Shown here: positions 14,045-23,922 of the stretch, in pieces | Numbering within the stretch: position 1 is the first letter of the stretch | Layout: each line of letters opens with the position of its first letter | Source: Sphagnum magellanicum | Taxonomy: Eukaryota > Streptophyta > Sphagnopsida > Sphagnales > Sphagnaceae | Length of the DNA: 64,000 nucleotides | Direction of reading: 5' to 3' | Assembly (NCBI GenBank): GCA_021904315.1 | Contig: CM038919.1 | Location: 21,927,666 to 21,991,665 of the forward strand | Made by a program: the position numbers and the translations under genes | The notes under the pieces: generated by a model | The model's input: the letters and a program-made list of their open reading frames with translations, nothing else | Told to the model about the DNA's origin: nothing | Database searches by the model: none

Positions 14045-17000
14045 ATGGCTAACTGTGGTGGTCTGTGCCTGCTGGTACAACCGAGGATTGAGCTCAATTG
14101 CATTAATTTTTGCTCAGCAAATGCCTCTCAATTCAGTTCGAAGGGTGCATCTGCCTCTAGAGCTCATCTTCATAGAAATAAGTGGGAAGTGATGTCCAGT
14201 CTTTCGGGTTCAAATCTGATGATGATCAGCAAGCGATTAGGCCACAGAGGAGATGAAACTTTCGATTCATGTATGTTGTCGGCGGATACCTCAAGACGGA
14301 ACTCAAGGGCGGACGTTTTGAGGCGAGTAGTAGCAGATCGAGGAACAACAACAGACGAAGCTTTGATAGAAGACGATGTTGGAATAGCAAGGGACAGAGT
14401 GGAGTACAGTTGGGAAGAAGAATGGTATCCCATGTATTTAACAGCTGAAATGCCCTCCAATTCTCCTCTAGGGCTTACTGTGTTTGACCGATCTCTTGTC
14501 CTTTTCTATGACGGCGATGGCAAGATCCATTGCTTTGAAGATCGGTGCCCACACAGGTGCAACATCTTCCTGGCTTTTTGCACTTTCAAGTTCCTCAAGT
14601 CGCAGTTTTTCTTCAAGGTTTGGTAATACAGAGATGCTAGGGTTTGTTGTTTTTTCGTGCTGCTGTGCCCCATTTTGGTCCCTAGGCCAAGTTCAACTAC
14701 AGGGCAAATTGGTTTCTTTTTGATCTGGATCAATTAAGCATTTGAGCCATAAACCCTAAACCCAACTCCAATCTACAGTTCTTTTCTGTCTGTCTGTTCA
14801 GGTTTCAGTCAGGTAATGTTATGAGCTATCATTTCACAGTTGAGGGTTTCCAAATAGGGCAAAGAAACAAGAATGCTTGCTTCCAACAATTTTAGACAGT
14901 TTTGAAATAGCAGCATAAGGGAATTGAGGCAGTGTTTGCTGCTGCACTATCAGACACACACTGTCAAGGTTCAATTCTTGCTTGCCAGTGGAGGTGTCTT
15001 TCTTCCTCCATTATCCTGTTGGAGCTGGGGGACAGACACTTCTGTAATTGGTGCTTTGACATATGTTCTTATTTGAGACATTTGAATGAATTGATGTTGT
15101 GATTCTTGGAGAGTGTCTGTCAATCACAGGATTAGAACTGCAGCACCAATACACGTCATATTTGTTTTTTGGTTTGGCCAGAAATGACACTACGTTTGTC
15201 TTTTACCTTGTTACTTTGGAGTTTTTCTCAGCAGTTGCATTGATACATATTTGTTGGCATTCCTAGAAATTCTCAGTGAGATTCAAATGACAGGTCTGCA
15301 AAGTTATCTGAAGGGCAGATTACAAATGGGAATCTGGAGTGTCTATACCATGGCTGGCAATTTAATGGTACCGGTACTTGCGTCAAAATCCCACAGGTCT
15401 AACCTGCACTCTGAATGTAAACATGAAATTCCAACTTATAACCTGTTTGTATCAACCCATGTAGACTCTATGAATCTTCACTTGTTCTGAGGAATTAGTC
15501 TTTCCTATCTGAGAGTTTTGAAGACTACGTGAGTGAGTGCTGATTTTGATGCATTGGTTGCGCAGTTTTCTTTCTTGAAAGCATATGCAGATTCACACTC
15601 ATGAGTAAATTTTGTTGTTGGGAGGCAACTATCTTGTTGGTGGGAGTGGCTTACAAAGTGTGTATGGATCATGGTTCTTGTTGCAGTTGGCACCTGGTGC
15701 AAAAATACCAAAGGCTGCATGCACCCGACCATATGAAGTGCGAGAATCACAGGGAGTAATATGGGTGTGGCTTTCACAAAAGATGCCAGGGGATCCCAAG
15801 AAGCTTCCTTGGTTTGAACACTATGCAAGGGAGGGGTTTCAGCATAACTCAAGCATTCAGGAGCTCCCCTATGACCACTCAGTTGTGCTCGAGAACCTCA
15901 TGGACCCTGCTCATGTCCCCATCTCACACGATCGGACTGATTTTGCTGCCAAGCGTGAAGATGCTTCAGCCTTGGTAAGCCTGAAAGTTTCTGATTAATA
16001 TTACCACAAAGGGCTTTGTTATTAGCGAATGGTGATCACAGTAAATTACAGGATCCATTTAGCTGTGCTCGTAAGAGCAACAAAGCTTTTCTGCAGCAGT
16101 GAGGAAGTGTGGATAGTGAATTTGCTCTAGTGCGATTTAAGCCTTAATCTCCAGCAAGGAAAAAGAAGTCTGCATTATACTCAAGGTAAAAGTGTCATTG
16201 TCTTAGGTTGCATTGGCATCTGCATAATTTGGTGGATGCTTTGCATGTGAAAACAACAGGTTTTTGAAGTCACAGAGCGCACTTCTCGAGGGTTTGCAGG
16301 GAAATGGGGAAGATTCGGTGGCCCAACTCCTCTAACCAGTACAACTCGGTTTGAGGCACCCTGCTGTTTACGAAATGACTTTAAAATTGTAGGCAAGGAT
16401 GGCAAGGTTGACTATGCAAGTGCTGTCTTCCTTTGCCGCCCAACTGGACAAGGAAAGTCAATGGTGTTGGTGCGATTTGGGGGTACAAGATTTGGAAACC
16501 TAGCTAAATCAGTTCCAGGCTGGATTGTCCATTCACGGTTCAATAGAGTGTTTGAAGAAGACATGGGGTTTCTGGCTTCCCAGAATGAAACATTGGTGCG
16601 TAAAAAAGTGGCCACCAAAGACCTTTATCTCAACCTCAAATCGTCAGATACGTGGGTCAGTGAGTATCGCAAATGGCTTGACCTTACAGGTCATGGTATG
16701 CCTTACTATTTTGGGCACAGATCTCAGTCACAATCTGCCAACCTGGCAGTCGCTGAGGCTGCACCAGCAGGTCTAGTTGCTGCAACAGCATCTTCATATC
16801 CTGCAAGAGGGTCATTTGGTGCAATGTTTGCCAGAGACCCTACAAATCGTTACTTCCGCCATGTGGTTCACTGCAAGTCATGCCTTCAAGCACTTAATGG
16901 CTTCAAGAAGTTTCAAAAGGTAAATAGAGTTGGTCTAATGGCAATTGTGAGGGGGATCTTTATGTACGTATGAATAGTATGTGGTGGAGACTGGCTTGCT

Positions 17001-17237
17001 ATACATGTGTGAGTGCTTTTGTGATCTGTTGCTAATGCTTGAACTGGGATTGATGTGTTTCATCAGATTGGGGTGGTGCTGGGTGCTATTTGCACTGGGA
17101 TTGCAATTACACTCTCAGCAGGAGCATGGCGAGCAACCTTTGTTATACTGGCCTTGCTCATGTTTGCAGCTGCCTATGCCTGCACTCAAGGGATTGCTAC
17201 TGTGACCCAAAATGTTGTGAGGCCACATCGCAGATGA
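14045..17237 (+). CDS. PTC52: PTC52 / ACD1-like Rieske non-heme iron oxygenase, plastid
   Basis: Five exons join in frame with GT-AG introns: 14045-14556, 15294-15396, 15687-15974, 16260-16919 and 17067-17237, giving 577 residues, close to the family's usual 540-560. An N-terminal region rich in Ser and Ala (about 1-110) fits a plastid transit peptide. The Rieske [2Fe-2S] ligands are C168-P-H170 and C187-L-Y-H190; the mononuclear iron motif is N275/D278/H281/H286 in [14 protein letters not shown]. The C-terminal redox pair is C506-K-S-C509, followed by two membrane segments in 522-577. Family knowledge: PTC52, PAO and TIC55 are envelope or thylakoid oxygenases of chlorophyll metabolism. The wording of the iron region ([12 protein letters not shown]) and of exon 4 fits PTC52 better than PAO or TIC55. 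PTC52 is linked to protochlorophyllide a oxygenation. ATG 14045 was chosen for its context and position; an earlier in-frame GTG is not used. No lesion is seen. Confidence 0.92.
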
Positions 17238-17689
17238 TTAAGCTGCTGATTGACTGACATAGAGTCCTTGAAGGATATTGAGTCCACACAACCCAGCAAA
17301 GCAGTGGAAGGTTTTAGGAAGCCCTTGTCAAGACCCCACGAGCCAGGGTTGGGTTCTGGTGTCCTCATTCTAAACCTTGATAAATTTGTATGATGTGCAA
17401 TATGTGGTGTGAAGTTGAGTGTGTATTGTGACTCGCAATTTTGTGTCCAGGGACAATCTCCATTTGCATTGATCATTATTGCTACAATATTGTTGGAGTT
17501 CTTTTGTATGGATGTCATACCAAAACTTGGAAGTTTAGGCAAGTCAGAGTAGTTGTGGGGTTTGTGGGGTGGAGCAAATTTGATTACTGAAGTACCTTTA
17601 CCATTTCGGCATAAATTAAATTATTTTTTGTTTTGTCAAACTTTTGAAAAATTATTCATTTTTTGTGTTGAAATTTTAATAAATTTAGA
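17238..17689. other. 3' flank of the PTC52-like gene
   Basis: Presumed 3' untranslated region and intergenic DNA. An AATAAA word lies at 17,678-17,683, but it is 440 bp past the stop, so the true polyadenylation site may be earlier. Nothing else is recognised. Confidence 0.4.
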
Positions 17690-17775
17690 AGTTCAATTCA
17701 AGTTTTGAACCGAAGACCTTACATGAAAAGCTCTTCAATGTGAGGCAGTCTAGACATACTAGACTATTCCATAAC
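17690..17775 (-). mobile_element. tRNA-derived SINE-like head (Pol III A and B boxes)
   Basis: Read on the minus strand, 17,771-17,755 gives an A-box-like TAGTCTAGTATG. About 40 nt on, 17,712-17,702 gives the B-box-like CGGTTCAAAAC. The middle, with CCTCACATTGAAGAGC and ATGTAAGGTCTTC, has the layout of tRNA-derived SINE heads. It does not fold into a proper tRNA (no acceptor stem), so it is not a tRNA gene. The 3' end of the element and target duplications were not resolved. Confidence 0.45.
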
Positions 17776-19765
17776 ATTAACAAGACCTTTATTGTTTTGT
17801 ATAATGATTATATGTCGAAAATTTCAAAATTAAAAAACCAAGTGCCAAATTTAAGATTTCAAATTTAATTAGTTATTTGGCAATTAAATGTTGAAATGGT
17901 GAAGGTACTACAATAATTGAAATAAGAAATTTGATAATTACATTCAAAGGAAAAAGTGAAGTTGCAAAAGCCTCAAATGAGAGCAATTTGTGTTGGGCAA
18001 CACGCCCCAAGACATGGTGTGCATGTGTCAAGTGGGTGGTTGTGTTTGTGAAGTATAACACTTTGTGATGAGGACATGCGGGATGAAAGTCTAAATTGGA
18101 TAGAACAGTGCCATCAATTGTCGAAAGCAGAAAACGACACTGTTATCAATCGTCGATGGTGAAGAGTTTGATTCTGTGACTATTTGCCATGCACCTTTGT
18201 TTGTTTGCAGGTAATGTGCGCTAGGAAGGCTTTCATGTTTGACAACGCCTGTTTTATTTCCTTGTTTCCGTTGGTTACATTTTGTGTGGTTTTGTTGTGT
18301 TTATGCAAGTGTCTTGATGAATGTCTAACAAGAAGATGGAGGCGATGCGAAGGATAAAAAGAGGAGCTGTGTGGGAGTTTGGGCATCGGATCTTCTGCAA
18401 GCTTTGGGGATCAAGAGAAGATAAGTGGATATTTGGCATTCTGATAGACACAGAGCATAAAATTGTGTAGCATGGCTTCGAAATGTTGAGGTTGTGAAAA
18501 TCTCCGCTGCGCCATATGCTTCTACATGTAGGAGTAAGTTATAAGAGTAGTTTGAAGGGTTGATGACAAGGGGAGTGATGAGGAAATTAGGGATCTTGAG
18601 AGTGGCCATCCCGATTTCTCAAAATGTTGTTGTGTTTTGAGTGTTTAACTCTTGTCTGTCTGTTTCATCTTATGAGAAAGTACCTTCAAGGATTGGGAAC
18701 TCTAGAGGAATACCAGTGTTTACCTTAACACAGAAACAATGATCTTCATATAGAGAGCTGAGCTTCCCTCTATCAAACTCATGAGTAATGTCCAGAGGGA
18801 TTAGAGTTACTGCTTGTGAATTGTGTCAATGTCGATGTTGTAATAGTAGGATCTTTCTGTTTCCAATGTTGAAGGAGTACAAGGGTTTATATGTTCAGGG
18901 CATCTCTAAGGGAAGGTTTCAGTCTACTCACTATGTGGATCTATAATTGGGAAGTGTTCAAGAGGTTGTGGTCTGGGAGAAAAAAAGAAATGGCCAGTTG
19001 AGCTCAAGAGAGAGAGGTCGGAGTGATCTTGACCCGTTAGAGACCCTTAGTTTTAGATACTAGTGTAGGCAGCAGGAATTTATGCAGATCTAGGAGTATG
19101 ATGTTATAGCTCAGGCAGTAAGAATTTAACAATCTACAATCTGCTGCATATTTCCAATTTTATGAAGCAATTGGGTATGGTGTGTGCCCCTGTTCTTTCG
19201 TTACAACTGCTCCTCCCTTGGCAATAGCCATGGGTATGATACATACCAAACAGTTACTTCTTTGAAGATCGCAAATTTACATCATTTCTAAATGATGCGA
19301 TTTTGCTATTTTCCAGAACTTTATCTTCCCATTTGCATAACATATGTTGATTCTGTTCTTGTGATTAGATGTGTTTCTCCCTTTGCAGTGGTCTGTATTG
19401 TTGAAAGTGTGGGCAGAGTTCATGGAGATGTATTTGATGTGATCACAAACATTCATGGCAACTTTTTGAAAGTGTCCATGTTGCAACTTATAGCAGACGC
19501 TCAGGAACTATTTGTCAAAGCATCTTTGATGTCAATGACAATATAATGATAGCCTTATGTGAAGCAAGAAATGTTATGATGAATAATTTACATGTTGAAT
19601 TTCGCTATCAGTGACATTCCCCAATGCTCTATTTTAAGGAAAGGTCTTCAACCTACGGATGTTGATTGAGCAAAAAATCTTTTGGTATCATTGTCGCAAC
19701 ATTCAAGAAAAGAAGGTAATATTGAGAAGATTTGTATACTGTGTGACATTCATTAGAACACTTTT
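17776..19765. other. Intergenic DNA, no gene recognised
   Basis: Only short open stretches, none with a recognisable domain or exon series. The part 18,180-18,620 has a more even base composition and might be an old gene or transposon fragment, but I could not identify it. Confidence 0.4.
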
Positions 19766-19930
19766 TTAGTTTAAGAAGCTATCGTTGATGGATGCTCTCC
19801 AAGATTGGAATGTTCGTAGAAAGGCATTGGAAGAATTAGGTCCTTTGCAATACTCTTCAGAACAGATCTTTTGGTGTAAGAAGCTATCATTGATGAATGC
19901 TCTCAAGATAGGAATGTTCATCACAAGAGG
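19766..19930. repeat. Direct duplication, about 103-bp period
   Basis: TTTAAGAAGCTATCGTTGAT with the following 40 bases (19,770-19,826) is repeated with differences at 19,873-19,930 (GTAAGAAGCTATCATTGATG and onward). Two diverged tandem copies; function unknown. Confidence 0.6.
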
Positions 19931-19965
19931 CGACCAAAGCTTCAGAAATTCGAAGTATTCGAAGG

Positions 19966-20145
19966 TTAAGAGATTTAAGAGAAAACCATAGGTCCTCGGT
20001 TCGTGAGGAAACCAAGGGAAGGATCAAGAGATTTAGCAGGAAACCGAACTGTTTAGGGATTTAAGAGGAAACCAAATGGCTTGAGGATTCAAGAGGAAAC
20101 CAAGGAAGGATTAGAAGTTAAAGAGGAAACCGAAGGTTCAGAGAT
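19966..20145. repeat. Degenerate tandem repeat built on GAGGAAACC
   Basis: About six irregularly spaced copies of AGAGGAAACCA/G, alternating with GGATTTAAG or GGATCAAG words. The block sits just downstream (in minus-strand terms) of the snoRNA cluster. No coding sense seen. Confidence 0.6.
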
Positions 20146-20320
20146 CGAAGTCGAGGGAATTTTACAAAATGTGAATAAGAAACGGAAATATTTTTTCATT
20201 TCAGGGGCAAATCCACAAATTTGAAGGCAAACAATGTGCTACACACTCAAACGCATTACAAGCAGACCTGTGCACTATAATTTAAGCTCATGAATCCCCT
20301 TGATCCAAGTACCCTACAGT

Positions 20321-20414
20321 TCCGCTCAGATTCTTGTTGTGTTTTTCACTGATGATCATCAAGGAACATCTCCATAGTCTAACATGTACATAGTAGTTGC
20401 ATCATCACAGCGGA
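20321..20414 (-). ncRNA. Box C/D snoRNA, candidate 25S rRNA guide (cluster member 4)
   Basis: On the minus strand: C box GTGATGA (20,408-20,402), D box CTGA (20,329-20,326), and a terminal stem TCCGC/GCGGA (20,414-20,410 with 20,325-20,321). An internal TTGATGA serves as C'. The segment whose complement reads AGTCTAACATGT (20,376-20,387) matches, from memory, the conserved 25S/28S stretch containing GUCUAACAUGU, just ahead of a degenerate D'-like CTAT. The guide next to the D box (CACAACAAGAAT) has no target I recognise. Box, stem and spacing are direct observations; the rRNA target is recalled knowledge. Confidence 0.75.
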
Positions 20415-20472
20415 GAAAGAACAATAATAACAAACAAATATGAAAGCGAACTAACACAAAAGCAGCAGAAGC

Positions 20473-20565
20473 TCTCTTCAGTTCAGGTCTCCAAACTTTT
20501 TTCCGCATTGCTTCTTTCAGTAGCATTAGGCAGAACGAAAGTATTTGTTTGATCATCACAAGAGA
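20473..20565 (-). ncRNA. Box C/D snoRNA, candidate 25S rRNA guide (cluster member 3)
   Basis: On the minus strand: C box GTGATGA (20,559-20,553), internal D' CTGA (20,520-20,517), D box CTGA (20,481-20,478; a second CTGA at 20,486-20,483), and a terminal stem TCTCT/AGAGA (20,565-20,561 with 20,477-20,473). The sequence beside the D box is complementary to CAGGTCTCCAA (20,484-20,494), which matches the conserved 25S/28S stretch AGGUCUCCAAGGUG from memory. Because two D boxes overlap, the exact methylated base is uncertain. C' is weak. Confidence 0.72.
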
Positions 20566-20805
20566 TGGGACAGACCGCCAACCATCGAGATAAAAAGAAT
20601 GAAATAAGAGAAAAGAAACCGAAGCCGCAACTGATTTCTTCAGGACAAAACAGACAAGGTTCCATTCTCACAAAAAGCCTCACTCATACACTACCATGGT
20701 GCCGTGTAAGAAGCGGTTGGTTGTTCATCGCAAGATACGGAACTGACTGCTAACCAGCAAAGAAAAAGGAATAAAAGCAAAGTGTTGTACAAAAGAGCTG
20801 TTATT
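20566..20805. other. Spacer inside the snoRNA cluster
   Basis: A 240-bp gap between cluster members 2 and 3. It has a GCGATGA (minus, 20,731-20,725) and a CTGA (20,643-20,640), but the C box is off consensus and the terminal stem is poor, so a fifth snoRNA is not called. An H/ACA RNA was considered but no clear H box was found. Confidence 0.45.
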
Positions 20806-20901
20806 CCATCGTCAGAAAAAGTTTCACTCTCATCCACGACAATTGTATCGTGTAAGAAGGTGTCCTAAGATTTTTGCTTTGTTTCTGTCATCACTCGATG
20901 G
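20806..20901 (-). ncRNA. Box C/D snoRNA, candidate 25S rRNA guide (cluster member 2)
   Basis: On the minus strand: C box GTGATGA (20,894-20,888), D box CTGA (20,815-20,812), and a perfect six-pair terminal stem CCATCG/CGATGG (20,901-20,896 with 20,811-20,806). A C'-like GGATGAG (20,835-20,829) and an internal CACGA/TCGTG hairpin would bring C' and D' together. Upstream of a degenerate D' (CTTA), the antisense element is complementary to AGGTGTCCTAAGAT (20,858-20,871), a 14-nt match to the conserved plant 25S stretch with GGUGUCCUAAG, from memory. This is the most convincing stem of the four. Confidence 0.8.
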
Positions 20902-20924
20902 CCAAACAATAAAACCGCGTGAGA

Positions 20925-21009
20925 AGGATTCAGAAAGAACGCAGCAATGTTTTGCATCATGAAACTCAGTCCAAGTGTTGGAAAATGTTGTTGGTTTCAT
21001 CATCATCCT
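20925..21009 (-). ncRNA. Box C/D snoRNA, candidate 5.8S rRNA guide (cluster member 1)
   Basis: On the minus strand: C box ATGATGA (21,003-20,997), D' CTGA, C' ATGATGC, D box CTGA (20,933-20,930), and terminal stem AGGAT/ATCCT (21,009-21,005 with 20,929-20,925). All four boxes are present in the usual order within 85 nt. The element next to the D box (GCTGCGTTCTT) is complementary over 11 nt to 5.8S rRNA AAGAACGCAGC (AAGAACGUAGC in Arabidopsis, with a G-U pair). By the fifth-nucleotide rule, the target is the A of AAG-A-ACG. That equals A47 by my count of the Arabidopsis 5.8S sequence, a position I recall as methylated in plants. The D' guide has no target I recognise. Confidence 0.8.
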
Positions 21010-21353
21010 CAAACAAGACAGACACTAACCCTGAAATGCAAAGCCCATCACAGAGATCTAATGCATTCTATTTCCATCGGTCAAAAGACAGGCTTAAAGA
21101 ACGAGGATGAAATCTAAGAGCAAGCAAAACGGCAGAAGCACCACCCAACTACACAGAACCAACTAACACGAAGAGCCAAAAACAAATCCTAACTCACGAA
21201 CTCAACAAGCATAAAAAACCAAATCTTTATCTGAAAGACATCAACAGCAGCAGTAGAACAGTGCACACGACACACCAGAAAGCAGCGGAAAAGGTGCAAG
21301 GCCGGGTTCAGAAGCAGGAAGAGTAGATAATGAGAGTGCAAGAAGACACAAGC

Positions 21354-21381
21354 TGTTTATAAAAGATTAGGGTTAGGGTTT
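21354..21381 (-). promoter_or_regulatory. Telo-box plus TATA promoter of the snoRNA cluster
   Basis: On the minus strand a double telo-box AAACCCTAACCCTAA (21,381-21,367) is followed at once by a TATA-like TTTTATAAACAG (21,365-21,354). This pairing is known from plant Pol II promoters of snoRNA clusters and ribosomal protein genes. Transcription would start near 21,325 and run through the four snoRNAs, beginning about 320 bp downstream. A polypyrimidine-AG at about 21,030 could be the end of a leader intron. Confidence 0.6.
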
Positions 21382-21559
21382 CAAAGGGGGAGAAGGCACA
21401 CTTTATTCTTGGCTGTTGGATTTAGGGGAAAATTCCAGAAGTTGGATTGAGACCGTTAGATTTAGGGTAACGATTCCGCTGAGGAGGAGGAGGAGGAGGT
21501 TGTGTGTGCAAGAGTTGACTATGGAATTGTATTTTTTGGCGTGTAAACAGAACTCGTCC

Positions 21560-21760
21560 CCCTTGTGGGTTTGAATGGAAATGTTCGTTCAACATTTTGT
21601 CCCGCAAACACCCACGCACATTCTCTCTCAGTTTCTCTGAATTTTGAATGGAAATTATTGTTGAACCTGCGTGCCAGACAGAAACTCTATCTCCCCAGAG
21701 TTTGTCAGAAATTTGTTGAACGGAAATGTTGTTGAACATTTTTGCCAGAAACTCTCTGTA
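21560..21760. repeat. Tandem repeat, 72-73-bp period
   Basis: Three diverged copies each begin GAAYGGAAAT, at 21,573, 21,646 and 21,718. They are followed by GTTSAAC and a GCCAGAAACTC-like segment. They lie behind the snoRNA promoter, in the direction away from the cluster. Confidence 0.55.
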
Positions 21761-23354
21761 GACTCCTCACATATGGTCACGGCTCCTCCCCACAGCTCCA
21801 TGAGCTTTTCCCCCAACATTGATTGCTGTACTCTCCCAAGTCTCCTCCATCATGTTTTCTACTCAGGTATGCAAACAAGACATCCATATATATGCCAGTC
21901 ATTCATAAAATTGCTCTAAAAAATCTGGTAATTATATGAAGCAGAATTGGAGTTACGATTTCTAGACTAGTGTGCAGGAGCAAATCATGGTTCTGATATA
22001 CATGCAAGATCTGTGGAACAAACAGTGTGAAAACATGATCTACTATAACCTTTGAGCAGCAATTGATTGATTTTAGCATCTGAAGAGAATCTGAACTTAT
22101 CAGCTCTTGTGGGATGATGGTTCAGAGATGGATCCGTTTGAAGTATTGTAAATTTTCTGCAGATGATGGACAGCTTTGTCAATATGAGGGAGAAAGAATC
22201 CCAAGTGGTTGAATCAGCCCAGGGATCCTGATATCACAGCTTCTTCATCAATGAATTGGGGTTATGACAACAACAACAGTGTCCAACAGGACCCAGTAAG
22301 TACAACCACACTTTTCTGGATTGCTTTTTGTGCAAGTGTTTGAAGAGAAATGTGGCTCCCCATGACTAAAATTTCGAAGGAAATGAACTTGGTGCGAGTT
22401 GCATTTGTGTTCCTTTGTTCTTTTCAGGGCAGCAGAGACAAAGTATTTGGCCTTGGTTTGATACTGCTCAAATATGGGTGCATATGGTCCAGTTCTCCCA
22501 TCCAAAAGCAACTGCATTTCCCACACACCAGACGTGGTATGACTGTGGATTAGATCCCAGTGAAATTTGGGGGCTACACATGCTGATTTGGGATTTGGCT
22601 AAGTCCTTGTTGAGATTTTGGTAAGAATGAGGTTTGGGAAAATTGAACGTTTGTTGCCTTGATTTGAACGCCCACATATTTGCTCTCCCAGTGTTTCTGG
22701 TTCATGGTCCACACAGTGCCTCCCATCTGCTCTGCATTTTCGTATCCTCAGTGTGAACCATTTTCCCTAGCATGCTTCCAGCAGCAAATCACCATTGTTT
22801 ATTGTTGAGCTGAATTCAGGAAAATGCATATTGTAAGATCTGATGAAAGAAGCCTACCTTATAACCACTTTGTGACTGGTAGTATTTTTTAGTCAGTGGT
22901 ATGCTGATGTTCATACTTGCCTCAGTAAGTATCTGCAAATGTAAGTAGCTGCCAAGCAACAAGATTTCTCCAAACTACTAAGGGCTACCATATGTAATGC
23001 TCAGACAAATCCAGGGCTCATTTGTGTCTGGAAATGCCCTTAGAAATTTGAAGCTGAGTACATTAGAGAACTGGAAAGTTGTATTTCATATGAAATACAT
23101 GCCCCATTTGCTGGCATCCATATAATATGCAAGCAGCCCCAGTGATATGTAGTCAACTCCCAGATTCCAAAAATATTTAAAATGTAGTTAGAGAACAGAA
23201 ACACAATAACAAACGACAAGAGAAAAATGTTCATTGTGTGTCAACCATGTGGAATGTAGTCATACTGTTCTTTGTAAATGCAAAATCCTTCCTATTTTGC
23301 CTTGTGTTAATTATTTGGGGCCTGTTACCATGTGCAAACCAGAGTTTTCTTTTT
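21761..23354. other. Intergenic DNA, one weak exon-like patch
   Basis: Segments at about 22,195-22,291 and 22,430-22,590 (+) have coding-like frames bordered by a good donor (GTAAGT after 22,291) and a TTTTCAG acceptor. The exon phases do not join without a stop in the fuller frame, and no family is recognised, so no gene is called. The rest is plain non-coding DNA. Confidence 0.35.
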
Positions 23355-23635
23355 CCAATTTTGTGATGTACCCACACAGGCAATCATCCACAAGAGGAAT
23401 TACCCAAATTTGGCTACAGGTCAGAGAGGAAAGTAAACAAATTTAAAAATCCTGCTACATTTTGGCAACCTGCTAAACTTATTGTCTAATTGTCGCAATT
23501 TCAGAATTTTTTCCCTCAAAATCGGGCAACTTTGGCACTTTTTTTTCACAAGAATCCTTTGTATGAGTTGCACTGGATAGTTTTTGTCACCAAATGGTGA
23601 AAATTCACCCCCCAAAAAAAAAGCTGGCACAAACT
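23355..23635. repeat. Dispersed repeat, copy A
   Basis: CAATTTTGTGATGTACCC, an AATCATCCACAAG stretch, AAATTTAAAAATCCTGCTAC and a terminal AATTCACC-type, A-rich segment occur in the same order, diverged, at 60,655-60,860. An unclassified old interspersed element. Confidence 0.5.
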
Positions 23636-23922
23636 TTTGTACTATCTGTTCTTGTTATTCTCATCAACTATTATTGTTACTTTCTTTGTCAAAATTTGGA
23701 TAACAAACATAGCTGAAATCTTGACAAAATATTGACACGTCTATTTACAACTTTCGTTGTTGACCAAAGCTCAATTCCAATTTAGAACTAAATCGTAATA
23801 AAGATCAAACTAGGGATTAAAACTGCACATTAATTTCTAAAATGTATACTAGGAATTTTTATGTCCAGAAGGTGAACCTACATTGTAGTCTCTTGTGCAG
23901 ATTTTATTGCATTGGATCCGAT

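Noticed and set aside
20640-20735. Fifth C/D snoRNA in the cluster spacer
   Set aside because: The C box is GCGATGA rather than RTGATGA, the terminal stem is at most three pairs, and neither guide matches rRNA I know.
21367-21381. Interstitial telomere repeat
   Set aside because: Only two units, placed beside a TATA box in front of snoRNAs; a telo-box is the better reading.
22195-22590. Two-exon gene between the snoRNA promoter and the mannosidase
   Set aside because: The exon-like frames do not join in phase and no protein family is recognised.
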